64,000 nucleotides of DNA from Rariglobus sp041662485. Lineage in GTDB: Bacteria; Verrucomicrobiota; Verrucomicrobiia; Opitutales; Opitutaceae. Made by a program: the position numbers and the translations under genes. Of this stretch, positions 33,450 through 40,607 are shown piece after piece. The stretch covers positions 1 through 64,000 of the forward strand of contig JBAZSJ010000015.1 of NCBI GenBank assembly GCA_041662485.1. The letters are read 5' to 3'. How positions within the stretch are numbered: position 1 is the stretch's first letter; each line of letters begins with the position of its first letter. The notes below the pieces were generated by a model that saw nothing but the letters and a program-made list of their open reading frames with translations, was not told the DNA's origin and did not search any database.

Positions 33450-34717
33450 TTAAAGTTTCGGATAGAGACGGATGAGTTTGATGCGGGCGTCCTCGGTGGT
33501 GAAGCGCCAGTTGATGGGGGCGCCGCGCTGGTTGCGGTGCCGTTGCCATGCGGCGACTTCGCGGCGCATGGAGGCGATGCCGGGGATGCGTCGATCCAGG
33601 CACTGACGGCTCAGGGCGCTTAGTTCGATCTCGGCGATGTTCAACCAACTGCCGTGCTTGGGGGTGTAATGGATTTCCAGTTTTTCGGCCAGGCGGCGCG
33701 CCTCGGCCGGCGGGAAGGCTTCATAGAGCGAGGCGATACTGTGGATGTTGAGGTTGTCCACCACCAGGCGCACCTTGCTCGCCTGGGGGTATCGTTCATC
33801 AAGCATGCCCTTGATAAAGCCGGCCCAGTCCTGCTGGGTGCGACGTTCGGCCGCCTCGACGTGGCGGCGTCCGGTCAACGGCTCGACTTCCACCAAAAGC
33901 ATGGCGACGCCGTTGCGCACATACTCGTGATCCATGATCTGGCCGTGCCCGGGCGCGGCGGGGATCGGCGCGCTTACCTCGCCGACCATCTGTTTGCTCG
34001 ACTCGTCCATGCAAACGACCGGAAAGCGTGGATCGTGCGGCAGCCGATACACCTCCAGCACGTCTTCCATGGCGGCCACAAAAGCCGCGTTATGGTCCGG
34101 CGGTATCTTCCAATACTTGCTCAGGTGAGGCCGCAGTTCGTTTTTTTTAGCGACCGCTGCACGGTCATGGCGGAAACCGAATCGGCGATCTTCAGCTCGA
34201 CCAGCTTGTCGGCCAAAAGCCGCACGGTCCACCGTTGGTATCCGCTCGGAGCTTGCGAGCAGGCCAAGGCGGTCAGACGGGCGTCGAACTCACCGTCAAA
34301 AGCAGCCGCCCTCGGCTTGCGGTGCGGCTTGCGCGCGAGCGCCGCCGATAATCCCTCTTCGACGAAGCGCTGCTTGAGGTGCTCGACGGTGCGCGTGCTC
34401 ACACCCAAAGCAGACGCCACATCCGCCACCTTCCATTGATCGCCAAACTCGCCCGCGTCACACAGCAGCAACGCCCGGGCGTAAATGAACCTACTGAGCC
34501 TTGCATAATAGAGTGACGATTTCCAGGTAGGGCGGGACCGCTGGGCCCGCCGCGATTTACCACTGGGCACCGCGCAACGGACGGCCCAGCGGTCCGTCCC
34601 TACCTGTCACCCTATTACGCTAGACTCAGTAAATCCCGTGGATTTACCGCTTCGGGCAAGCTCCGTTAACTGTTCCCTCTCCGCTTGCGTAAGCGTGACT
34701 TTGTATCGGTTCGCCAT
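33450..34717 (-). pseudogene. IS630 transposase, interrupted by a MITE (two frames joined by -1 frameshift site)
   Basis: The coding sequence starts at ATG 34717 (MANRYKVTLTQAEREQLTEL). After 29 codons it is broken by the MITE at 34492-34631 and resumes as RFIYARALLLCDAG with a helix-turn-helix (VADVASALGVSTRTVEHLKQRF). The first frame ends at 34121. A run of eight A (T at 34141-34148) allows a -1 slip giving SLKKNELRPHL, and the second frame continues with the DDE domain: PVVCMDESSKQ (Asp), RLVVDNLNIH (Asp) and KHGSWLNIAEIE (Glu). The A-run shift is likely programmed, as in other IS630 members. The MITE insertion disables the gene. Confidence 0.85.
34492..34631. mobile_element. MITE copy 2, inside the IS630 transposase
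   Basis: 140 bp including both TA flanks, inverse orientation to copy 1 at 13912-14063 and nearly identical. Deleting the element and one TA restores an uninterrupted transposase reading frame (KSTGF-RFIYARALLL), which fixes the insertion point and proves the TA duplication. Confidence 0.92.
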
Positions 34718-34860
34718 GCCGGACATAACCGTTTGCCACCCCCGAAATAAATACGAAATATGCTATGTTACAGGATACTAGCTTGAAGTTACCAAAGGTA
34801 TCCGCACTCAGGGCCCGGCGAAAATACTTCGGGCGGTCCCACCTTAGTGGAGCGGACATA

Positions 34861-34890
34861 AAAAAACCGTCCGCAGGCTATGCGGACGGT
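34861..34890 (-). terminator. Rho-independent terminator of the pilin gene
   Basis: On the minus strand, stem ACCGTCCGCA / TGCGGACGGT with a 5-nt loop, followed by six T. It lies 29 bases after the pilin stop codon. Confidence 0.88.
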
Positions 34891-34918
34891 CGATGACACT
34901 GAAAACCTTAAATTCAGT

Positions 34919-35269
34919 TTATTGCTGATAGGTGATCGTGCGGGCACCGGCGATGCCGGACACCGAGATCGGCGTGCCCTGCGTGTAGGACGCCGGATAG
35001 GTTTCGTTGGCAACCGTGGTGAGCGCCTTGATGTAGGCCGAGGAACCGACCAGCGACGTCACGTCCGCGCTCGAAACACCGTTTTCCAAGAAGTATTGGT
35101 CGGCGGCGGCACCGAGCTGGCGGATGTTGTTCGTGACAGCCTTGTCCTGGGACGCGGTGCGCACCTTCTGGAACGCAGGAATGGCCATCGCGGCAAGCAG
35201 GCCGATGATGACCACGACAATCATGATTTCAACGAGGGTGAAGCCCTTGGATGATTTGATCTGTTTCAT
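34919..35269 (-). CDS. Type IV pilin / pseudopilin (PilA- or GspG-like)
   Basis: 116 residues. Very short leader KSSKG-FTLVEIMIVVVIIGLLAAMAIPAFQKVR with Glu+5, a classic class III signal. The small C-terminal domain has no Cys pair (AADQYFLENGVSSADVTSLVG). Size and leader fit a major type IV pilin or a minor pseudopilin. A GGAG box 9 bases before the ATG at 35269 supports the start. Own terminator; no pilus assembly genes adjacent. Confidence 0.88.
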   Translation of the reverse strand: MKQIKSSKGFTLVEIMIVVVIIGLLAAMAIPAFQKVRTASQDKAVTNNIRQLGAAADQYFLENGVSSADVTSLVGSSAYIKALTTVANETYPASYTQGTPISVSGIAGARTITYQQ

Positions 35270-35420
35270 ATTAATTTCTCCGACAATTTATGGTAAGGCT
35301 CAAATGCGAGCAGTGCTAGTAATGAAAATTACCAACAATCTCCTAAGCAAGTGATAATCTGTAAATAAACCGCTAAAATGAGGGCATGAGCTCACCTATT
35401 CGATGAGCCTGAACATACCC

Positions 35421-35930
35421 TTACTTAAGCTTCTTTTTAACAGACGGTTTTTCACCTGCCTTAGCCGCCACCCTGGATTTTTTTCCGCTTCCTTTTGTTT
35501 CAGCCACCTTGGACGCCTTTGCCTTCAATACCTTCTTCTTCAGAAGCTTGGGTTCAGCAAGGAGTTTCCCGAAATTCACCTCTTCGGCATCTTTCCAAAG
35601 TTTCTCCAAAGCATAGTTCTGCCGCTGTTCGGGCGTAAACAGGTGCATCATGATCTGGTAGGCGTCCACCACCGTCCAACCACTGCCGTAGGTGCCCGCA
35701 TCCATGCCGGCGATCGGAGCCTTCGCCGCATCGAGGACTTTCTCAAGTTCAACGCGCAACGCACGCAAATGCGGCTCCGAGGTGCCGGTCGCCAGCACGA
35801 GATAATCGGTGATCGTGGATTTCGCGGACACATTGAGCACACGGAGGTCGCCGGCCTTCTTTTCTTCGAGGGCCAGGACGATCTGCTTGAGCAGGGGAAG
35901 GACGGAATCGCTGGAGGACTTGGTGGACAT
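35421..35930 (-). CDS. rsfS: Ribosomal silencing factor RsfS
   Basis: 169 residues. Residues 10-115 are the RsfS (DUF143/Iojap) domain: LKQIVLALEEKKAGDLRVLNV, TITDYLVLATGTSEPHLRAL, and GWTVVDAYQIMMHLFTPEQR. RsfS binds L14 of the large subunit and blocks subunit joining in poor conditions. Unusual is a Lys/Ala-rich tail of about 50 residues (KKKVLKAKASKVAETKGSG). It follows nadD by 2 bp, the common nadD-rsfS order. Confidence 0.92.
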   Translation of the reverse strand: MSTKSSSDSVLPLLKQIVLALEEKKAGDLRVLNVSAKSTITDYLVLATGTSEPHLRALRVELEKVLDAAKAPIAGMDAGTYGSGWTVVDAYQIMMHLFTPEQRQNYALEKLWKDAEEVNFGKLLAEPKLLKKKVLKAKASKVAETKGSGKKSRVAAKAGEKPSVKKKLK

Positions 35931-35932
35931 TT

Positions 35933-36511
35933 TTAAAGATAGAGGTGGGTTTCCCGAACATACTCAACCGTCTTGTGAGGCATAAAATAATCGAGGCCCA
36001 ACCCCCGCCGAGCCCGTTCGCGAATCTCCGTCGAACTGATCTCCAGCAGATGTCCTTCGCAGCGGCGCATCCTCAGCCCCGGGATATCTGCACGCTCCGC
36101 GCCTTCATGTCCGGGCCGGGCCAGCACGATAAACTCAACCAACCGAACCAGCTCGGCGACCTCCTTCCAGCGATGCATCCCTGGCAACTGATCTGCTCCG
36201 ATGACCCAGTGAAGCTCATCTCCGGCAAACTCCGCGCGGAAATGCCTCACCGTATCAATCGTGTAGCTCAGCCCGCCGCGCCGCAGTTCGTGGTCCGATA
36301 TCCCAAAACGACCATCTCCCGCCAAGGCCGTCCACAGCATGGCCAACCGATGCTCGGCCGACGCCTGCACCACATCCGGCTTCAACGGCGCCTGGGCGGC
36401 GGGCACGAAAATCAACCGGTCCAGCCCCCCGCGTTCCAGCGCGTCCTGCGCCGCCATGAGATGACCAAAATGCACGGGATCAAAACTCCCGCCGAGGAAA
36501 CCGATTTTCAC
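35933..36511 (-). CDS. nadD: Nicotinate-nucleotide adenylyltransferase
   Basis: 192 residues from a GTG at 36511 (KIGFLGGSFDPVHFGHL). NadD adenylates NaMN to NaAD in NAD synthesis. The nucleotidyltransferase motif GGSFDPVHFGHL with its (H/T)xGH site and the C-terminal ISSTEIRER (SxTxxR) are intact. An alternative GTG at 36562 would add 17 residues, but these codons cross the end of the integrated element (36555-36560), so they cannot be the ancestral start. Before integration the tRNA-Leu 3' end would have stood 43 bp upstream, suggesting co-transcription now broken. Confidence 0.92.
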   Translation of the reverse strand: MKIGFLGGSFDPVHFGHLMAAQDALERGGLDRLIFVPAAQAPLKPDVVQASAEHRLAMLWTALAGDGRFGISDHELRRGGLSYTIDTVRHFRAEFAGDELHWVIGADQLPGMHRWKEVAELVRLVEFIVLARPGHEGAERADIPGLRMRRCEGHLLEISSTEIRERARRGLGLDYFMPHKTVEYVRETHLYL

Positions 36512-36554
36512 GCGCCCAGCCAAACGCGCCCGCTCCGGCCACGCAAGGTCGCGA

Positions 36555-36843
36555 TGGTGCACGCTAGTGGACTATCTTCGAACCCATTTTTCGAATGCGA
36601 ATTGTCCTTGATTGGGGTTCCCCACACCCTTCCCCACAGTGGGGATGCCCTGCGGTGCCAGATTAACCTTGTGCCGCAAGGACTTCGCTGCGGTTCCGCC
36701 GTTTTCTTCCACCCCCGACTTCGGTCGGTTTCTGGAGAGCACAGCTCACGCATGTGGTGCTCTCCAGAAACCTCCCTCAACCGTCGCTCAGGCGACGGTG
36801 CCGGCTGCTGCCGGCGGGCACGGGTTCACACACACGGTCGGAG
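36555..36843 (+). repeat. Element left end (L), 289 bp, repeated inverted at 54915-55203
   Basis: Identical by eye over 289 bp to the inverse of 54915-55203. Rich in dyads: CCCCA-CAG-TGGGG at 36632-36644, a 15-bp stem GGTTTCTGGAGAGCA / TGCTCTCCAGAAACC at 36727-36772, and ACCGTCGC-tcag-GCGACGGT at 36780-36799. Probably includes binding sites for the recombinase or a replication/transfer protein. Confidence 0.9.
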
Positions 36844-37364
36844 CAAGACCAGGTAAAGGACACACCTGTCCTTTACGATACCACCGAACCGAACGGGTTT
36901 GGGAACCTGTTCCCGCCATAGGCGGGAGGGCGGGCAAAGCGTCGCCAAGTTCTCCGCTTTTTGTGGCTCCGAACCCCGCGACACTTTGACCGCCTCGGAA
37001 TGGGCAGCGGCCCGGCGAGAGCTTTCCTATCGGAAAACTCACGCCCGGCCTTGCATCTGCCCATGCTGATTTAACGGGTGACGCGCTGGCGTCACCTTGG
37101 CGCGTGGACGAATTGCGGACTATCGCCCGCTACGGGGAAGACCCGTTGCCGTCCGAGATGGACGGCATTCGTCCAGAGAGCGCCAGGGCAAGGGGTGGGC
37201 ACATACTAGCAAAACGCGGGCAACTTTGGTAAGCTTTCCAACACCCTGACGTTTCGAGCACCTGGAGTCCCAAAGAAAAAACCACGAGAAAATTGACGGA
37301 GGGCCGGGCGAAACTAGCGACCTTGGTAAACCAGCACGGGCTGACCTGTCATCTGATCAATACC
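36844..37364. other. Hairpin-dense non-coding stretch at the element left end
   Basis: No convincing gene in 520 bases. Strong dyads: GTAAAGGACA-cacc-TGTCCTTTAC (36853-36876), GGGAACCTGTTCCC (36901-36914), CCCGCC-ata-GGCGGG (36912-36926), a long interrupted stem from 37002 (GGGCAG) to 37062 (CTGCCC) with inner GGCC/GGCG/TTTCC pairs, GGTGACGC-gctg-GCGTCACC (37077-37096) and GCCGTCC-gagat-GGACGGC (37148-37166). Candidate origin of transfer or replication, or a structured RNA. Confidence 0.65.
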
Positions 37365-37505
37365 ATGAAACTCACAAAAGCTATCGGACAAGCCATCCTC
37401 ATCCTCAGTTTCTTCGTTGGGCTCGCGGTTCTCGCCAGCACCATCAATCACAACAGCGGAAACACGGCACCTCAATCAACAGGAGGAAGCACCGAACGAC
37501 ATTAA
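37365..37505 (+). CDS. Small single-TM protein
   Basis: A 46-residue reading frame from ATG 37365: MKLTKAIGQAILILSFFVGL, one membrane helix, then a polar tail rich in Asn, Ser and Gly. The open frame extends upstream to 37293, but the ATG directly before the helix is more natural. It lies 88 bp before the TIR gene on the same strand. Could be a membrane partner or an unrelated short frame. Confidence 0.4.
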   Translation: MKLTKAIGQAILILSFFVGLAVLASTINHNSGNTAPQSTGGSTERH

Positions 37506-37592
37506 AATCCCCCCTATCGCCCAAAACGCTGCAAGTGGTAGCGCTTGCCCACCACAGCGCGCTGATATATAGTGACATGCAATACATTCACC

Positions 37593-38687
37593 ATGGCCCC
37601 AAAAAAATCTCGCAAAAAAAGTGCTCCCGCGTCGCAACATAATCCATCGACCAGTGCCCTCACGCGCGAAGCCCCACTTGTCTTCATCAGCCATGACACG
37701 CGAGACGCCGATTTGGCGGAAGCGTTCGGAAATCTCCTAACCGACGCCAGCGGCGGGTTCCTCCAGAGCTTCCGTTCCTCAGACCGCAAGGGCACTTCGG
37801 GGATAGAGTTCGGCGCGGAGTGGTATACAACCATCATGTCGAAGCTCGACCAAGCAACCGACGTAGTTGCGCTGCTCACTCCCCACAGTCTCGACCGCCC
37901 TTGGATTCTCTACGAAACCGGCGTTGCGAAAGGCAAGCTGGACGCTACCGTCCTCGGGCTCACTCTCGGCATTCAGCTTGAGCAGGCCAACAGTGGCCCG
38001 TTCGCGCAGTTCCAGAACTGCGCCGAGGACGAGGATTCCATCACCAAGCTCGTGCTCCAGCTCATACGCCGCAACCCGAACGCCCAGCCGCGCGAGCAGG
38101 CGGTAAAACTGCAAGTTCAGGCGTTCCAGGCATCCATCAAGGGCACCGTGGAGAAGCGGGCGAAGACTCCCGCACATCCCGCGAAGGTTGACGATAACGC
38201 CATAGCCAAGATGTTTGAGGAGGTGAAGGTCTTGGTCCGCGATCTGCCGGACAGGGTCGGCTCGCAAGTGCAAGAATCGAGCCCCATGCGCAGGCGGATG
38301 TCCAAGCGCTTCCACCCGATGATGCTGGAAGAAATGCTTTCTTATGGCCACCGGGCCGGCGATGCGAATGAGCAGGCCATCGCCCTTACCATAGTCCTTT
38401 CTATGTTTCGGGAGGACGTGCCATGGTTCTATGAGCTAGGAATGCCGCTGGTGAGCGCCATGAAATCCGGCAAGATGGCACGGATTCACGCGGCCCACAG
38501 AGCACTCATGATTGGATGCGAAATCGCCTTCCATGGACCGATAGGTCATGCCCTCGGGCTTGAGCGAGGCGACGGTGGGCTGGAGTTTCCAATCCGCCAT
38601 CTGACCAAGTTCGTCGAGCGCCTCGCTCTGGAACCTCGACGCCGTGGGCGAAAAATATCCGATGATGCGTCTTCGTCTGAAGGCTAA
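37593..38687 (+). CDS. TIR-domain protein, probable defence NADase
   Basis: 364 residues from ATG 37593; a GTG 21 bases upstream is also in frame. Residues 27-150 form a TIR-like domain: PLVFISHDTRDADLAEAF, a SSDRKGTSGIEFG box, and PHSLDRPWILYETGVAKG, where Glu108 fits the catalytic Glu of NAD-cleaving TIR domains. The C-terminal 200 residues (helical, no match recognised) may be a sensing or oligomerisation domain. Bacterial TIR proteins commonly act in anti-phage abortive infection (Thoeris, CBASS, Pycsar, short Argonaute systems). None of their partner genes is recognised next to it, so it may work alone or with the minus-strand pair downstream. Confidence 0.82.
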   Translation: MAPKKSRKKSAPASQHNPSTSALTREAPLVFISHDTRDADLAEAFGNLLTDASGGFLQSFRSSDRKGTSGIEFGAEWYTTIMSKLDQATDVVALLTPHSLDRPWILYETGVAKGKLDATVLGLTLGIQLEQANSGPFAQFQNCAEDEDSITKLVLQLIRRNPNAQPREQAVKLQVQAFQASIKGTVEKRAKTPAHPAKVDDNAIAKMFEEVKVLVRDLPDRVGSQVQESSPMRRRMSKRFHPMMLEEMLSYGHRAGDANEQAIALTIVLSMFREDVPWFYELGMPLVSAMKSGKMARIHAAHRALMIGCEIAFHGPIGHALGLERGDGGLEFPIRHLTKFVERLALEPRRRGRKISDDASSSEG

Positions 38688-38834
38688 AACGCGCGCCGTT
38701 CGATTGGCGGCAATTGTTCACCTTGGCCGCACGGGAATAAAATGGGCAGAATAAGATCCTGCTATGGCTTCCCGAGGACATCCGTTGCCAAGACATCCAT
38801 GAGCCCCTCCATGCTCTTCGGGCTAAAATAATCG

Positions 38835-39431
38835 TTAGCTTCCGGTCGTTTCTGGCGGCGGTCGGTTTGACTTGGCCTTTACCGGCAACTTGATCGTTGG
38901 TCGTTCAACCATCGAATCGCATAACTCCACGGCGTTGACTTCACCCATTTCTCCGGCGCGCTTTTGGCCTGCTTCCAATTCCGTTTTCTCTAGTAGAATG
39001 CTATCTAAAGCAGACGATAACTTGAGGAATGCGAGCGCCAGAACCACAGAAAGGACAATTAAAATTCCGAGGGATAATCCCGCTAGCGAGTTAAGGAACG
39101 AGGTTGATTTCCCCTGGAAAAGCATGGCGCTAACTGTGCCCGGCACCAGCTTGGCGAGGATTGCGATTAATTGGAATTTCATCAGTCGCTCCCGATTCTG
39201 GGACAAGCGACTTATTGCTTTTCGGGCATTTGATTCACGACTGAGGGCTTCCCTGATGTGATCTTGAAGTAGCTTGGGAATGTCCTTCGAGAAAAGATCC
39301 GCCCAGAGTGCTACGCCCGTAAGCACAGCGAACACTGCACCGGTGGTTGATGTATTGGGCGCATAATATCCCGCGCAGGCACCTATCGCGCCGGCCAAGC
39401 CACAAATGACGACTCCGCCCAAGGCTCTCAT
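38835..39431 (-). CDS. Four-helix membrane protein, partner of 39435 gene
   Basis: 198 residues. Two N-terminal hydrophobic helices (GGVVICGLAGAIGACAGYYA; TGAVFAVLTGVALWADLF), a charged amphipathic middle, two further helices (LMKFQLIAILAKLVP; LSLGILIVLSVVLALAFLKL), then a soluble tail. It starts 3 bp after the stop of the upstream gene, so the two form an operon. A membrane effector with a cytosolic partner is a recurrent defence design. Kiwa has a similar size pattern, but homology cannot be claimed from reading alone. Confidence 0.7.
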   Translation of the reverse strand: MRALGGVVICGLAGAIGACAGYYAPNTSTTGAVFAVLTGVALWADLFSKDIPKLLQDHIREALSRESNARKAISRLSQNRERLMKFQLIAILAKLVPGTVSAMLFQGKSTSFLNSLAGLSLGILIVLSVVLALAFLKLSSALDSILLEKTELEAGQKRAGEMGEVNAVELCDSMVERPTIKLPVKAKSNRPPPETTGS

Positions 39432-39434
39432 CTC

Positions 39435-40424
39435 TCAACTTATGAGAGAGCCGTCCTTGTGCAAACCAAGGAGGAACTTGTGCATTTCCGTCCAAACGCT
39501 ATGGGGCTTAGGGATTCCCCCCTGCGATTCAACGGTAACGGTGGACTTGAGCGTTAACTCGCTGCCCCGAAGCGTTGTGCCATTAGCCAGCTCCACCTCA
39601 AAATCTTGATCGGGGTGCTCGGCAAAAACATTCCCCACAGCATCCAGAAAATCATTGGGGTCTTCCGGCATATGCCCTGTGACTCGAAGCTCAAGGGTTG
39701 CTTCAACACTTTCTGCATCATCATGGGTTAAGCCGGCAGAAGGAAGGTCCAGGCCGAAGGCAGCCAAAGCCGCTTCAATCGCCCCCATCCTCTTGGCGTT
39801 CAGAACGTGCTTCGTCTTCGGTTTACTCTTTCGAGAGTCTGGCGCGGGAGGGATGGTCACCACGTCGGAAAGCGGCACGCCAAAGCGGACAGAACGAACC
39901 TTGGCGAGGCCAACGTCCTTGAACTTCCCGGACGTATGATCCGCCAGAGTTATAAACTCATTCTCACCCACCAAATTCGTTTTTTTCTGAAGTAGATCGT
40001 TAAGGTATTCTGCGAGCTGATTTGCGCGTAGAGACGCGGACTGCGACACGATCACGTCGTTTCCGAAAATGAGAAAAAACAACAAGCCATCAACGAACTC
40101 AGACTTCTGTTTCTCGGAGAGATTGGGCGATTCGACCTGCCCCACAGACCATTCCGTCGCGTTGGCATCGGGAGCCATCACGACCTGCTGCTGCCCCGGT
40201 GAATAGCGGTAAAGAACACCGCCTCTGGCATTCCCCACCTTGCGGTGTTCATTGAGAACCCTCCTGACCTCATCTTCTTCGCGGGTTATCTTTTGTATCC
40301 GTTGTGCCGGCTTGGGCAAAGTTTTGAGGCCCTCTTCCACGAGGAGCTGCAAAGTTTTAGTTTGAGGCGTGAGGAATACAGCCCGCTTATAATAAACGAC
40401 GCGTCTTTTGGATTCTGTGCTCAT
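39435..40424 (-). CDS. Cytosolic protein of unknown family (329 aa), first gene of the pair
   Basis: No motif recognised. The N-terminus RRVVYYKRAVFLTPQTKTLQLLVEEGL is beta/alpha mixed. A middle part (LSEKQKSEFVDGLLFFLIFGNDVIVSQSASLRANQLAEYLNDLL) looks like a helical sensor. The C-terminal part ends in NGTTLRGSELTLKSTVTVESQGG. It is followed closely by a four-TM protein and lies opposite the TIR gene and VirD4-like gene. Candidate sensor or activator of a membrane effector. Length resembles KwaB or DUF6731-type proteins, but this was not verifiable. Confidence 0.65.
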   Translation of the reverse strand: MSTESKRRVVYYKRAVFLTPQTKTLQLLVEEGLKTLPKPAQRIQKITREEDEVRRVLNEHRKVGNARGGVLYRYSPGQQQVVMAPDANATEWSVGQVESPNLSEKQKSEFVDGLLFFLIFGNDVIVSQSASLRANQLAEYLNDLLQKKTNLVGENEFITLADHTSGKFKDVGLAKVRSVRFGVPLSDVVTIPPAPDSRKSKPKTKHVLNAKRMGAIEAALAAFGLDLPSAGLTHDDAESVEATLELRVTGHMPEDPNDFLDAVGNVFAEHPDQDFEVELANGTTLRGSELTLKSTVTVESQGGIPKPHSVWTEMHKFLLGLHKDGSLIS

Positions 40425-40607
40425 TAAATGAGGGGAGGTTGGGTTTGTTTTGGAATCGAAGGGGGCGACTTATGAAATTTATTCCATCTGGCTGAAAGAA
40501 GCGTGCCTCCATTACGAAGAGCCTCTTTTTCTGGAGAAAGCCATTAACTTGCCTCAGTTAGGGCATTTTTATTACCTGACCGCCAGCGTTAATAACCATT
40601 TTTTAAC

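Larger units (their letters stand above)
33436..34778 (-). mobile_element. IS630-family insertion sequence carrying an inserted MITE
   Basis: Ends GTATC(T/C)(A/T)GTAAC and its inverse at 34774 are flanked by TA (33434-33435 and 34779-34780), the usual IS630 target duplication. Removing the element restores GTTGC-TA-GCTTG. Length is 1343 bp, or about 1.2 kb without the nested MITE, which is normal for the family. It contains one two-frame transposase gene on the minus strand. Confidence 0.85.

Noticed and set aside
33441..33451. AACTGTTAAA near the IS630 end as a third LacI operator
   Set aside because: Half of the dyad only, inside the IS terminal sequence and not near a LacI or PEP-CTERM gene.
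36509..36562. GTG at 36562 as nadD start
   Set aside because: Those codons straddle the integration core, and family proteins begin at KIGFLGGSFDP, matching the GTG at 36511.
36612..36989. Open frame in the element left end, also present in the inverted copy
   Set aside because: It is a translation of hairpin-rich DNA; the stems explain its conservation between the two copies.
37593..38687. Calling the TIR gene part of Thoeris
   Set aside because: No ThsA-like SIR2/SLOG gene is adjacent.
38835..40424. Assignment of the two-gene pair as Kiwa (KwaA/KwaB)
   Set aside because: Only the size and membrane pattern agree; no sequence motif could be confirmed by reading.
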